8,446 nt of DNA, taken from Cytophagales bacterium (lineage in GTDB: Bacteria > Bacteroidota > Bacteroidia > Cytophagales > Cyclobacteriaceae). Within the stretch, counting starts at the first letter, position 1. Each line of letters starts with the position of its first letter. This document shows positions 1 through 6,933 of this stretch, piece by piece. Below the pieces are notes generated by a model. The model had not been told where the DNA came from and ran no database searches. It saw nothing but the letters and a program-made list of their open reading frames with translations. Made by a program: the position numbers and the translations under genes. The stretch is taken from assembly GCA_029262955.1 (NCBI GenBank), contig JAJCYL010000507.1, positions 1 through 8,446 on the forward strand, in the 5' to 3' direction.

Positions 1-2605
1 ATCCATATCCCCAATCAATACCTAGCAAACCAAATGCCGGCATGAAAATTCTGGCTCCAACTCCCGCAGATTTCAACAAATTAAAGCTATTAAATTGTTT
101 GAAATCATTCCAGTTGTTCCCCGCCTCAAGAAAAGTTAACAGATAAATTGTAGCTGATGGGTTTAGAGATGCGGGGAATCTCAATTCCATCACAAATTTA
201 TTAAATACGGTTCCTCCACGAACACCTGATCTGGAATCTAGTGGCACGATTGAGTTATTTTCATATCCTCTTAGTGCTACAACGTCATTACCCACTAAAA
301 AATTTTGTCCTGATAAACCGTCTCCCCCGAGCCAGAAGCGTTCAAATGGTCCGATACCTGGCTTGTCTGTGTAGCTTCCTATAAATCCAAAGTGGGCTCT
401 CGTTTGCAAAACGAGGTTACCGACAATTTGTATGTGATATTTCGCATCGACCAACCATTTGTGAAATTCTACAAGTTCAAATTTTTCAGCATTGTCGAGT
501 GTAGCATAATCTACATCTCTGAATAGAGAATATGGGGGCGTGAATGACGCACTTAATGAAATTTGTGAACCCGATCTTGGATACATCGGATTGTCGATAC
601 TGTTTCTTGCGATCGTAGTGTTAAAAGTGAAATTATTCGCAACACCATCTGAGAACCCAAGTGATGTGCCAAAATTGAATACTCTATACTGGACGAAAGA
701 GAGGGAATTTGATATAGTAAAGAAGTCATCCGGCCATTTCACCCTTCTTCCTAATGTGACAGATATGTTAGACACCTTTAATGACCCTCGTGTTTCATTA
801 GTATTAAATGAGAAAGATCCTGGATTTTGACCAAATATGCGTTGAACGGAATAACTATAGCTTACGCCAAATGAATTGGGTTTTTTACCTCCTAACCATG
901 GCTCAACAAATGACGCTGAATAGCTCTGGAAACGTTTACCATTAGCCTGAGCTCTGACGGAAAATCTCTGCCCATCACCTATTGGTAGTGGTCTCCAATT
1001 TTTGAAGTGGGGGATATTTCTTGCTGAGAAGTTATTAAACGTTAGTCCGAGGGTACCGATGAATCCTAACTGACCACCAAATCCACCGGAAAGTTCAACC
1101 TGATCACTAGGCCTTTCTTCCAATGACCACTTGATATCTACAGTTTCATCGGCTGGATTTGGAATTGGCTGAGGGTTAACTTTTTCAGGGTCAAAATAAC
1201 CAAGCTGCGAAAGTTCTCTTTGAGTACGAATAATGTTGGCACGACTGAATTTTTGGCCAGGGAGCGTCCTCAATTCCCGTAGAATAACGTGGTCATTTGT
1301 TCTATCGTTCCCAGCTATAATTATTTTATTTATTGTTGCCTGAGCGCCCTCATAGATTCGCATTTCTACATCGATTGAGTCGTTATCCACATTCACTTCT
1401 ATGGGTTGGACGTTGAAGAACAAGTAGCCATTGTCCATGTAGAGTGAACTTATGTCGGGGCCAGATGGATTAAAGTTGAGTTTCTTATTGATTAACTCCA
1501 GGTCGTAAATATCACCTTTTCGCACACCAAGAACTGCATCAAGCTGTTCATTGGTATAGATATAATTTCCAGTCCAAATTACATTTTTGAAATAGTATCG
1601 CTGACCTTCATCCACACTCAGGTCAATGTTGACCCGTCGTTTATCGTATGAATAAACCGTGTCAGATAATACCTCGGCATCCCTATAACCCTTTGCCCGG
1701 TAGTAATCAACTAACAGTCCCTTGTCCTCTTCAAACTTGTCTTTAACGAATTTGGATGATTTAAAAACATTGAGCTTTATCTGATCATTCAGAAATGCAA
1801 GGACATCTTTTTTATCGTATGTAATTGTAGAATCAAAGAAACTCTTGACTTCCTTCGGTCTGAAAATGTTGAAGAACTCGTTAAAAATAGTTCTGGTTAA
1901 TCTAATCCTGACATGTTCATTGGTTGACTTCATCTTATTTTTCAACCTTGATTCAGTAATATTTCCGTCTCCAGTAAAACTGATCTTGTGAACTTTTGTC
2001 TTGTAACCCTTATTTATTCTGATATCCAAAAGAACGCTGTTTCTGACAATGGTGTCCTTCTTTTGAACAACATCGACCTGGGTATTCAAGAATCCCTTTT
2101 CGTAAAAGAACTTCTTAATAGTAAGCTCAGCGTTTTTCATGATGGCATCCGTGACTACTCTACCCCTGATGAGTTCAATTTTTTCACGAATTTCTTTTTC
2201 TTGTCCATTACCAACCCCGCTGATTTGAAATTTCCGAAGTCGGGGCCTCTCTGTTAGCTCTATTACCAGGTATACCTTATTGCTGGCCACACTATCTATT
2301 CTAATTCCCGCGTCCCCAATAATTCCTTGTTTCCACAAATTTTTTATTGCAGTAGTAATATATTCCCCCGGTATTCTAATCTTGTCCCCCACACCAAGGC
2401 CGGATAGAGATATCAGTGCATTTTGATCTAGGAATTCAGATCCTTCTACTTTTATATCAGCGATCTCGTATTCCTTAGGATTAGAATAACTGATTTCAAT
2501 TTCATTGCCCGCCGTATTAGTCGTACCAGGAAATCTAATTTGCCCAAAGCCAATCTGACTAGCTGAATATAATAATGAAATAAGAATAATAAATTTCAAC
2601 CTCAT
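1..2605 (-). CDS. bamA: BamA, outer-membrane beta-barrel assembly protein (3' end cut by window)
   Basis: Omp85-family insertase that folds beta-barrel proteins into the outer membrane. I translated 868 uninterrupted codons from ATG at 2605; the frame is still open at position 1, so only about the last strand (perhaps 15-25 residues) is missing. Residues 1-21 form a signal peptide (MRLKFIILIS..., cleavage probably before Q22). Five POTRA repeats follow at about 45-118, 123-198, 203-333, 336-420 and 423-497, each closing on a strand such as VIELTERP or DLSVDEG. The third is enlarged by roughly 50 residues, as in other Bacteroidota. The barrel starts near 503 (GGFGGQLG, TFNNFSARN) and carries the Omp85 loop-6 motif LRGY at 778-781. 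The start lies 10 bases after the uppS stop, and that gap is almost entirely a purine-rich ribosome site, so uppS and bamA are very probably co-transcribed. In related genomes ompH/skp-type chaperone genes often follow; here that lies outside the window. Confidence 0.95.
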   Translation of the reverse strand, partial: MRLKFIILISLLYSASQIGFGQIRFPGTTNTAGNEIEISYSNPKEYEIADIKVEGSEFLDQNALISLSGLGVGDKIRIPGEYITTAIKNLWKQGIIGDAGIRIDSVASNKVYLVIELTERPRLRKFQISGVGNGQEKEIREKIELIRGRVVTDAIMKNAELTIKKFFYEKGFLNTQVDVVQKKDTIVRNSVLLDIRINKGYKTKVHKISFTGDGNITESRLKNKMKSTNEHVRIRLTRTIFNEFFNIFRPKEVKSFFDSTITYDKKDVLAFLNDQIKLNVFKSSKFVKDKFEEDKGLLVDYYRAKGYRDAEVLSDTVYSYDKRRVNIDLSVDEGQRYYFKNVIWTGNYIYTNEQLDAVLGVRKGDIYDLELINKKLNFNPSGPDISSLYMDNGYLFFNVQPIEVNVDNDSIDVEMRIYEGAQATINKIIIAGNDRTNDHVILRELRTLPGQKFSRANIIRTQRELSQLGYFDPEKVNPQPIPNPADETVDIKWSLEERPSDQVELSGGFGGQLGFIGTLGLTFNNFSARNIPHFKNWRPLPIGDGQRFSVRAQANGKRFQSYSASFVEPWLGGKKPNSFGVSYSYSVQRIFGQNPGSFSFNTNETRGSLKVSNISVTLGRRVKWPDDFFTISNSLSFVQYRVFNFGTSLGFSDGVANNFTFNTTIARNSIDNPMYPRSGSQISLSASFTPPYSLFRDVDYATLDNAEKFELVEFHKWLVDAKYHIQIVGNLVLQTRAHFGFIGSYTDKPGIGPFERFWLGGDGLSGQNFLVGNDVVALRGYENNSIVPLDSRSGVRGGTVFNKFVMELRFPASLNPSATIYLLTFLEAGNNWNDFKQFNSFNLLKSAGVGARIFMPAFGLLGIDWGYG

Positions 2606-2613
2606 CCTCTCCT
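2606..2613 (-). promoter_or_regulatory. Shine-Dalgarno-like site for bamA
   Basis: AGGAGAGG lies directly before the bamA ATG and fills most of the 10-base gap after the uppS stop. It is the clearest anti-Shine-Dalgarno match before any start in this window. The spacing is short (three bases from AGGAG to ATG), so its strength is uncertain; Bacteroidota in general rely little on such sites. Confidence 0.5.
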
Positions 2614-2615
2614 GC

Positions 2616-3353
2616 CTATGTTTTAACCTGTTCACTAATTCTACCGAATCTTCTTTCACGCTGCTGATATGAAGCAATCGCCTCTACCAGATGTTCTTTT
2701 CGGAAATCGGGCCACAAGATACTTGTGATATAAATTTCCGTATATGCTAACTCCCAAAGCAGAAAATTACTAATACGCATTTCGCCACTAGTTCTTATTA
2801 ACAATTCCGGATCAGGTTTCCCCGCCGTACTTAAATATTTACTTATAGTTTGTTCTGTAATGTCTTCAGCTTTTAATTCTCCACGCTCAACGAGACCAGC
2901 AATCTGCTTCATAGAATTTTTGAGATCAACCCGACCACTATAATTCAAAGCCAAAGCCAGTTCCATGCCATCATTTTCCTTAGTGGCATCAATGGCGGAG
3001 TACAGCTCAATTTTACAATTAGTGGGTAATGATTCCGGTTCTCCAATGGTGGTCAGCCGTACATTATTCTTCAATAAAGTTTTGAGCTCCTTCTTAATGG
3101 TTGAGACTAATAGGGCCATTAGTCCTTCAACCTCTATTTTTGGGCGATACCAATTTTCGGTTGAAAAGGCATAGAGGGTCAAATACTTTATACCCATCTC
3201 CGCACATCCTTCGGTGACATCTCTTACGGCCTGAATTGCGTTTTGATGACCGAATATTCTGGAAGCACCACGCTTTTTTGCCCATCGACCGTTACCGTCC
3301 ATAATGACAGCAATGTGGTTGGGTAGATTGTTTAAGTCAAGCTTGTGGTCCAT
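2616..3353 (-). CDS. uppS: Isoprenyl transferase, undecaprenyl diphosphate synthase (UppS)
   Basis: Cytosolic cis-prenyltransferase that adds isopentenyl units to farnesyl diphosphate to make the C55 carrier lipid for peptidoglycan and surface polysaccharide synthesis. All family signatures are present. Numbering from the upstream GTG at 3395: HIAVIMDGNGRWAKKRG with catalytic D33, GH at 49-50, STENWYRP at 78-85, LALNYSGR at 147-154, and RTSGEMRISNFLLWE at 201-215 with the Mg-binding glutamate E220 in AYTE. I chose the ATG at 3353 (245 residues, beginning MDHKLDLNNLP) because that is the usual N-terminus and length in relatives. The frame is open to a GTG at 3395, right after an in-frame TAA, which would add 14 unconserved residues; neither start has a good ribosome site. 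It follows the short DUF6089 gene by 87-129 bases and sits 10 bases before bamA. Confidence 0.95.
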   Translation of the reverse strand: MDHKLDLNNLPNHIAVIMDGNGRWAKKRGASRIFGHQNAIQAVRDVTEGCAEMGIKYLTLYAFSTENWYRPKIEVEGLMALLVSTIKKELKTLLKNNVRLTTIGEPESLPTNCKIELYSAIDATKENDGMELALALNYSGRVDLKNSMKQIAGLVERGELKAEDITEQTISKYLSTAGKPDPELLIRTSGEMRISNFLLWELAYTEIYITSILWPDFRKEHLVEAIASYQQRERRFGRISEQVKT

Positions 3354-3482
3354 TCCTTTTAAGGGAGCCAATTTTTCAGCTTGCAAAGTTGCCACTTTTT
3401 TACTTTAAATAAAACTTCAGCCATCTATCAGGACATGAAAGTCAATAAATAATAGAAATGCAAAAAAAGGGTAATTGGTTGG

Positions 3483-4232
3483 TTAGTAGGATCTTATTTT
3501 GCTCCTCATCATGGATTGATTGGGAACGTACTGGAAGGGGCACGGAATATTGTAAAATATGTAGCTTAAGGAAATGCCAAAGAAGTAATACCAATCATTA
3601 TTGGAAGGATTGCCAAATTGAAAATTCTTGTTGTTAACGTCTCCGCCGGAAATGCCATCTACTAAATCAAAAAATGTTTTCCGCGCTCCCAATTCAAAGC
3701 CAGCACTAAATTTCTTACCGACTAAATGTTTAAATCCAATCCCAATCGGGATCACGGGTTGAATTTCATTGAAATTTTCATCGGTATCCACTCCGGTAAA
3801 TCTGGCAAAGCCGAAACCTCCGAATAAGTAGGGAGACCATTTAATAGGCGACTTATCATGCTTATAATCAAGGAAGTTGTATTCGAATGTTATCGCACCT
3901 TCCATTACCGTGGCTGAGAATGATGCATCCCGTAAATCAGCAAGGGGGTCTATCGGGTTACTATCATCACCGGTGATTTTACCGATGGTGAGGGATACCC
4001 GGGTGCTAACTACATCACTAAAATTAAACTTATAGAATCCGAAGATTCCCGGCCTAATATGTTTGAAATTAAAATCTTTTACAAGATCGCCGGCATAGTT
4101 GACTCCACCTATTCCTCCACCCAATTCAATTGCCTGAGCAGATATTTGAGACACGTTGAAAAATAATGCGAAAACTAATGGGACAACTTTCCATTGAACA
4201 AGACTTCTTTCGACAAGCTTAATAAAAATCAT
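3483..4232 (-). CDS. DUF6089 / PorG-like outer-membrane beta-barrel protein (short copy, 249 aa)
   Basis: Predicted small outer-membrane barrel of the DUF6089 family, which includes PorG, a type IX secretion component in Porphyromonas gingivalis. Residues 1-32/34 are a signal peptide (hydrophobic VVPLVFALFF, ending ISAQA). Family features: GGGIGGVNYAGDL at 38-50, RPGIFGFYKFN at 60-70, GKITGDD at 84-90, EYNFLDY at 117-123, PYLFGGFG at 134-141, PIGIGFKHL at 162-170 and ELGARKTFFD at 180-189. Alternating aromatic strands run to YIFYNIPCPFQY near the C-terminus. C231 in IPCP is the only cysteine. The ATG shares one base with the stop of the preceding paralogue (TAATG), so translation is probably coupled. 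I favour this copy as the PorG counterpart from its size and its position next to uppS, but orthology cannot be proven from sequence reading alone. Confidence 0.85.
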   Translation of the reverse strand: MIFIKLVERSLVQWKVVPLVFALFFNVSQISAQAIELGGGIGGVNYAGDLVKDFNFKHIRPGIFGFYKFNFSDVVSTRVSLTIGKITGDDSNPIDPLADLRDASFSATVMEGAITFEYNFLDYKHDKSPIKWSPYLFGGFGFARFTGVDTDENFNEIQPVIPIGIGFKHLVGKKFSAGFELGARKTFFDLVDGISGGDVNNKNFQFGNPSNNDWYYFFGISLSYIFYNIPCPFQYVPNQSMMRSKIRSY

Positions 4233-5308
4233 TAGCGGAACTTACCCCTTCTAACTTTCTTACTCTTAGGATAGTATATGAACCTCAGAGAAGTTACCAA
4301 ATAAAAGTCATTGTCTTTGGACCCACCTCTTATTCCATCCGGTTGATAATTAGGTCCTCTGTTGTAGGTAACACCGTCAGAAGCCTGAACCGTACTTACA
4401 TTATAAAAATTTGTATCCCGGGTTTTATCAGAAAGTGTAGAGGTCGGTTCACTTCCTCTATCGGTGAGCGCACGAGTCAGTTCATTATCGAATTGACCAA
4501 GGTCAGGATATCGGCCTCCAACATCATCAATATAATCAAAGAATAATTGTCGTAATCCGAATTCTATATGTGCATCAAAATTGTCAATGAGTCTAAACTT
4601 TACACCAAAACCAATTGGTATTGCTAATTGTATTTTTCCATATTTTTTTGGAAAACTATCAATTCCTAGAGTTTGCCCTTCTGTCCCCAGGTCTCTCAAG
4701 CTAACTGTCTTTCCCGCATTTGGGAAAGGATTACCTTGTAGATCAGTATCTGGTACTACAGCCTTTGGATCATGAGAAAATACTGCTAAACCAACAAAAA
4801 TATATGGGTTGATAGGAAATCGAGAGTTAACACCACCTCTATTAGGAAAGAGGTCAAATTCAAACCCAAGGCTCAGCTCTTTGATAGTGTTTTCGAAATG
4901 TAAATTCCGTTGATATCTTCCTAAGCTTGTTCCTTCAGCGGGATCAGCAGTGTCAAAATCGTCACCGGTGATTTTACCTATATTAAATCCAGCACGTATT
5001 GCGGTATGAGCATGGAATTTCCTTCCAACTACAAGACCAAATCCTGAGCGTGTGAAACCAATGTCCGTACTTAATTTTTTAGGTGCAGGAGCGATGTCAC
5101 CGAAATAGTTCATAGCGTTTATACTTACACCGAAAAAAACACTTTTGGTGGCCCCTCTAAGGTCATTGACAGCTCCACCATGATAGTGGGTTATCTTGTG
5201 CTCTCCACGGGGAGGTCTCTTATATCTCCTTTTTTGTGCGTAGCTATTACTACACACAAATATTATTAATAAAATAGTTATGGAACTTAAATTAATACCC
5301 CTGTTCAT
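4232..5308 (-). CDS. DUF6089 / PorG-like outer-membrane beta-barrel protein (long copy, 358 aa)
   Basis: Second DUF6089-type barrel, paralogous to its downstream neighbour. The signal peptide is MNRGINLSSITILLIIFVCS..., cleaved after SYA (about residue 24). The mature protein opens with a basic segment at 26-45 (KRRYKRPPRG followed by a His-rich stretch) and ends with a basic tail at 348-358 (KSKKVRRGKFR). Shared family motifs are INAMNYFGDI at 63-72, GKITGDD at 111-117, KELSLGFEFDLF at 143-154, NPYIFVGLAVF at 167-177, AIPIGFGVKFRL at 229-240 and FGLRQLFFDYIDD at 250-262. Two regions, about 180-222 and 263-330, are longer than in the short copy and are polar and Gly/Asp/Asn-rich, as expected of extracellular loops. 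The mature chain has no cysteine. It starts 73 bases after the nadK stop with no ribosome-site match. Function is inferred from the family and from uppS/bamA context: outer membrane, possibly type IX secretion. Confidence 0.83.
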   Translation of the reverse strand: MNRGINLSSITILLIIFVCSNSYAQKRRYKRPPRGEHKITHYHGGAVNDLRGATKSVFFGVSINAMNYFGDIAPAPKKLSTDIGFTRSGFGLVVGRKFHAHTAIRAGFNIGKITGDDFDTADPAEGTSLGRYQRNLHFENTIKELSLGFEFDLFPNRGGVNSRFPINPYIFVGLAVFSHDPKAVVPDTDLQGNPFPNAGKTVSLRDLGTEGQTLGIDSFPKKYGKIQLAIPIGFGVKFRLIDNFDAHIEFGLRQLFFDYIDDVGGRYPDLGQFDNELTRALTDRGSEPTSTLSDKTRDTNFYNVSTVQASDGVTYNRGPNYQPDGIRGGSKDNDFYLVTSLRFIYYPKSKKVRRGKFR

Positions 5309-5381
5309 TACCGTTATACTAATTACAACAAATGCCGGTTTTTATGTAATGTACAAATAAAGATGATTTTCTTGGAAAAAT

Positions 5382-6257
5382 TCAATTTCGTACATCAAAT
5401 CCCCAATTTAACTTGTTTCGGAGAGTATCCACAAATGAAAACCCCTCGGGTTTAACCAATTTTGTGGTGAACGATTCTTTAATTACAGTCATTATAACGG
5501 AAGAATCCACCGTTTCTGATCTACTATCCAAAGAAGTTAAGAAATTGGTACCTCTACTGTCGACTTCAATTCTAATAACACTTGAATCAGACACTACCAT
5601 TGGCCTTATGTTCAAATTATGAGGATTTATCGGAGTAATTAGAAAATTCTTTGATTGAGGTAGAATGACCGGTCCCCCACAACTCAGGGAATAGCCAGTA
5701 GAACCGGTTGGTGTCGAGATCATTAGACCATCAGCCCAGTAGGTGTTAAGAAATTGGTCATCAATGAAACAATTCACCTTGATCATTGAAGACGAGTCCT
5801 TTTTTATGACGGCCACTTCATTTAAAGCAAAATTTAATCCCTTAAAAAGACCTTCTTTGGTTTCGAGTCTTAAAAGGCTTCTTTCGTCTATAGTGAATTT
5901 CTTTTTAAAGAACATATCCATAGCCTCTTCAATATCTTTCTTGGCGATTGTTGCCAGGAAACCTAACCTACCGGTATTAATTCCTATAATCGGTATGGGC
6001 AACTCCTGTACCTGAGTTACAGTATCCAGAAGGGTGCCATCCCCACCTATGGAAAATATATAATCTGGGGCGCTTTTCGAATCAAGATGGGTATAGGTAT
6101 TTGACGTATCCAGCTCCAATGGAGATCGATTGATTATGCGGGCAAAAGGAGTAGAATAGATAATTTCTACCTTCCTCTTCTTGAGCTCATCAATTATTTG
6201 CTGAATATATGGGATAGACTCATCGATGAATTCCTTGCCATGAAGGGCTATCCTCAT
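5382..6257 (-). CDS. nadK: NAD kinase
   Basis: Phosphorylates NAD to NADP in the cytosol, with ATP or polyphosphate as donor depending on the enzyme, setting the NADP(H) pool for biosynthesis and redox defence. At 291 residues it has normal family length and all key motifs: SIGGDGTLLD at 69-78 (catalytic D73), GINTGRLGFL at 92-101, ALNEVAV at 144-150 (N146/E147 bind NAD), WADGLMISTPTGSTGYSLS at 174-192, GGP at 194-196 and PINPH at 209-213, followed by RPMVV. The start MRIALHGKEF matches the family beginning. The ATG is 16 bases after the stop of the CBS/ACT gene, without a ribosome-site match, and the stop is 73 bases before the long DUF6089 gene. Nothing looks truncated or unusual. Confidence 0.97.
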   Translation of the reverse strand: MRIALHGKEFIDESIPYIQQIIDELKKRKVEIIYSTPFARIINRSPLELDTSNTYTHLDSKSAPDYIFSIGGDGTLLDTVTQVQELPIPIIGINTGRLGFLATIAKKDIEEAMDMFFKKKFTIDERSLLRLETKEGLFKGLNFALNEVAVIKKDSSSMIKVNCFIDDQFLNTYWADGLMISTPTGSTGYSLSCGGPVILPQSKNFLITPINPHNLNIRPMVVSDSSVIRIEVDSRGTNFLTSLDSRSETVDSSVIMTVIKESFTTKLVKPEGFSFVDTLRNKLNWGFDVRN

Positions 6258-6273
6258 AATTTGATAATTTGAG

Positions 6274-6933
6274 TCAGAATTTCAGATACTTCATCAGGCT
6301 TTCTAACCTTTCCTGATCGACAGATCCCGATATAGCCATATTGTGCGCTTCGACATTATAGTCAAATCGCTGAAGAGTGGCAATAATTCTTTCTACATCT
6401 TCAGTGTTAAGCTTCAATGTTAATATAAGCATCTCGGGATTATTAAGATCATCAGTAACATAGGAGCTTAAGATTTTACCACCTTCTGACTCAATCAATC
6501 GGCTTATTTCTGATAAAGAATAATCTATTTGCTTGAGAGAAATAGCTATAATTCCACCTGGGTGGTTGACTGATGAAGTTTGTGCAAATGCCTCTATCAC
6601 ATCCTTCACGGAAATAACTCCTAGATATTCCTCTCCGTTGGTGACAGCTACCAGACCACTACTATGTTCGTAAGCCAACCTCATCACATCATAGTAATGT
6701 TGATTTTCGTTTACTACGCACTCCTGGCCCCTAAACTCATAATCTTTGACTGTGTCATAAACTTTTTTGAGATTGAGAACGGTATCTTCATGAATGAAAC
6801 CCCTAAAGATCTTTTTGTCAAGTACAGGCAGTTGATTTACATGAAGTTCCTCCATCCAACGAATGGCCTTCGAAATCTCATCCTTTGGCATGAGGGGTGG
6901 AATCAAGTAGTTTATGAGATCCTTAGCTATCAT
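6274..6933 (-). CDS. CBS-pair protein with C-terminal ACT-like domain
   Basis: Probable soluble ligand-sensing protein of 219 residues. The N-terminal half is a tandem CBS pair (about 6-58 and 66-118), visible as two strand-helix-strand repeats with the typical endings NQLPVLDKKIFRGFIHEDTV and GLVAVTNGEEYLGVISVKDV. The second half (about 126-197, GGIIAISLKQIDYSLSEI...) has the beta-alpha-beta-beta-alpha-beta rhythm of an ACT domain. CBS pairs commonly bind adenine nucleotides and ACT domains bind small metabolites, so an allosteric or sensing role is likely; no catalytic or DNA-binding part is visible. Its ATG overlaps the stop of the upstream hydrolase by four bases (ATGA) and its stop is 16 bases before nadK, placing it in one operon with both. 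The arrangement resembles AcuB-type CBS-ACT proteins, but the ligand and partner are unknown. Confidence 0.85.
   Translation of the reverse strand: MIAKDLINYLIPPLMPKDEISKAIRWMEELHVNQLPVLDKKIFRGFIHEDTVLNLKKVYDTVKDYEFRGQECVVNENQHYYDVMRLAYEHSSGLVAVTNGEEYLGVISVKDVIEAFAQTSSVNHPGGIIAISLKQIDYSLSEISRLIESEGGKILSSYVTDDLNNPEMLILTLKLNTEDVERIIATLQRFDYNVEAHNMAISGSVDQERLESLMKYLKF

Noticed and set aside
540..830. Plus-strand open frame of 96 codons
   Set aside because: Lies entirely opposite the bamA barrel region, which reads without interruption on the minus strand with clear Omp85 features; the plus-strand product resembles nothing I know.
1988..2257. Plus-strand open frame of 89 codons
   Set aside because: Antisense to POTRA1-POTRA3 of bamA, with no ribosome site, promoter or recognisable motif.
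3396..3482. Possible terminator: seven-T run on the minus strand after the short PorG-like gene
   Set aside because: No stable hairpin precedes the T run, so I do not call a terminator between this gene and uppS.
5309..5381. AT-rich imperfect inverted repeat (TTTATGTA ... TACAAATAAA) between nadK and the long PorG-like gene
   Set aside because: The stem is short, interrupted by a bulge and almost all A/T, so it is easily explained by base composition; no promoter elements accompany it.
5743..6015. Plus-strand open frame of 90 codons
   Set aside because: Antisense to the central part of nadK, including the conserved NTGRLGFL block.
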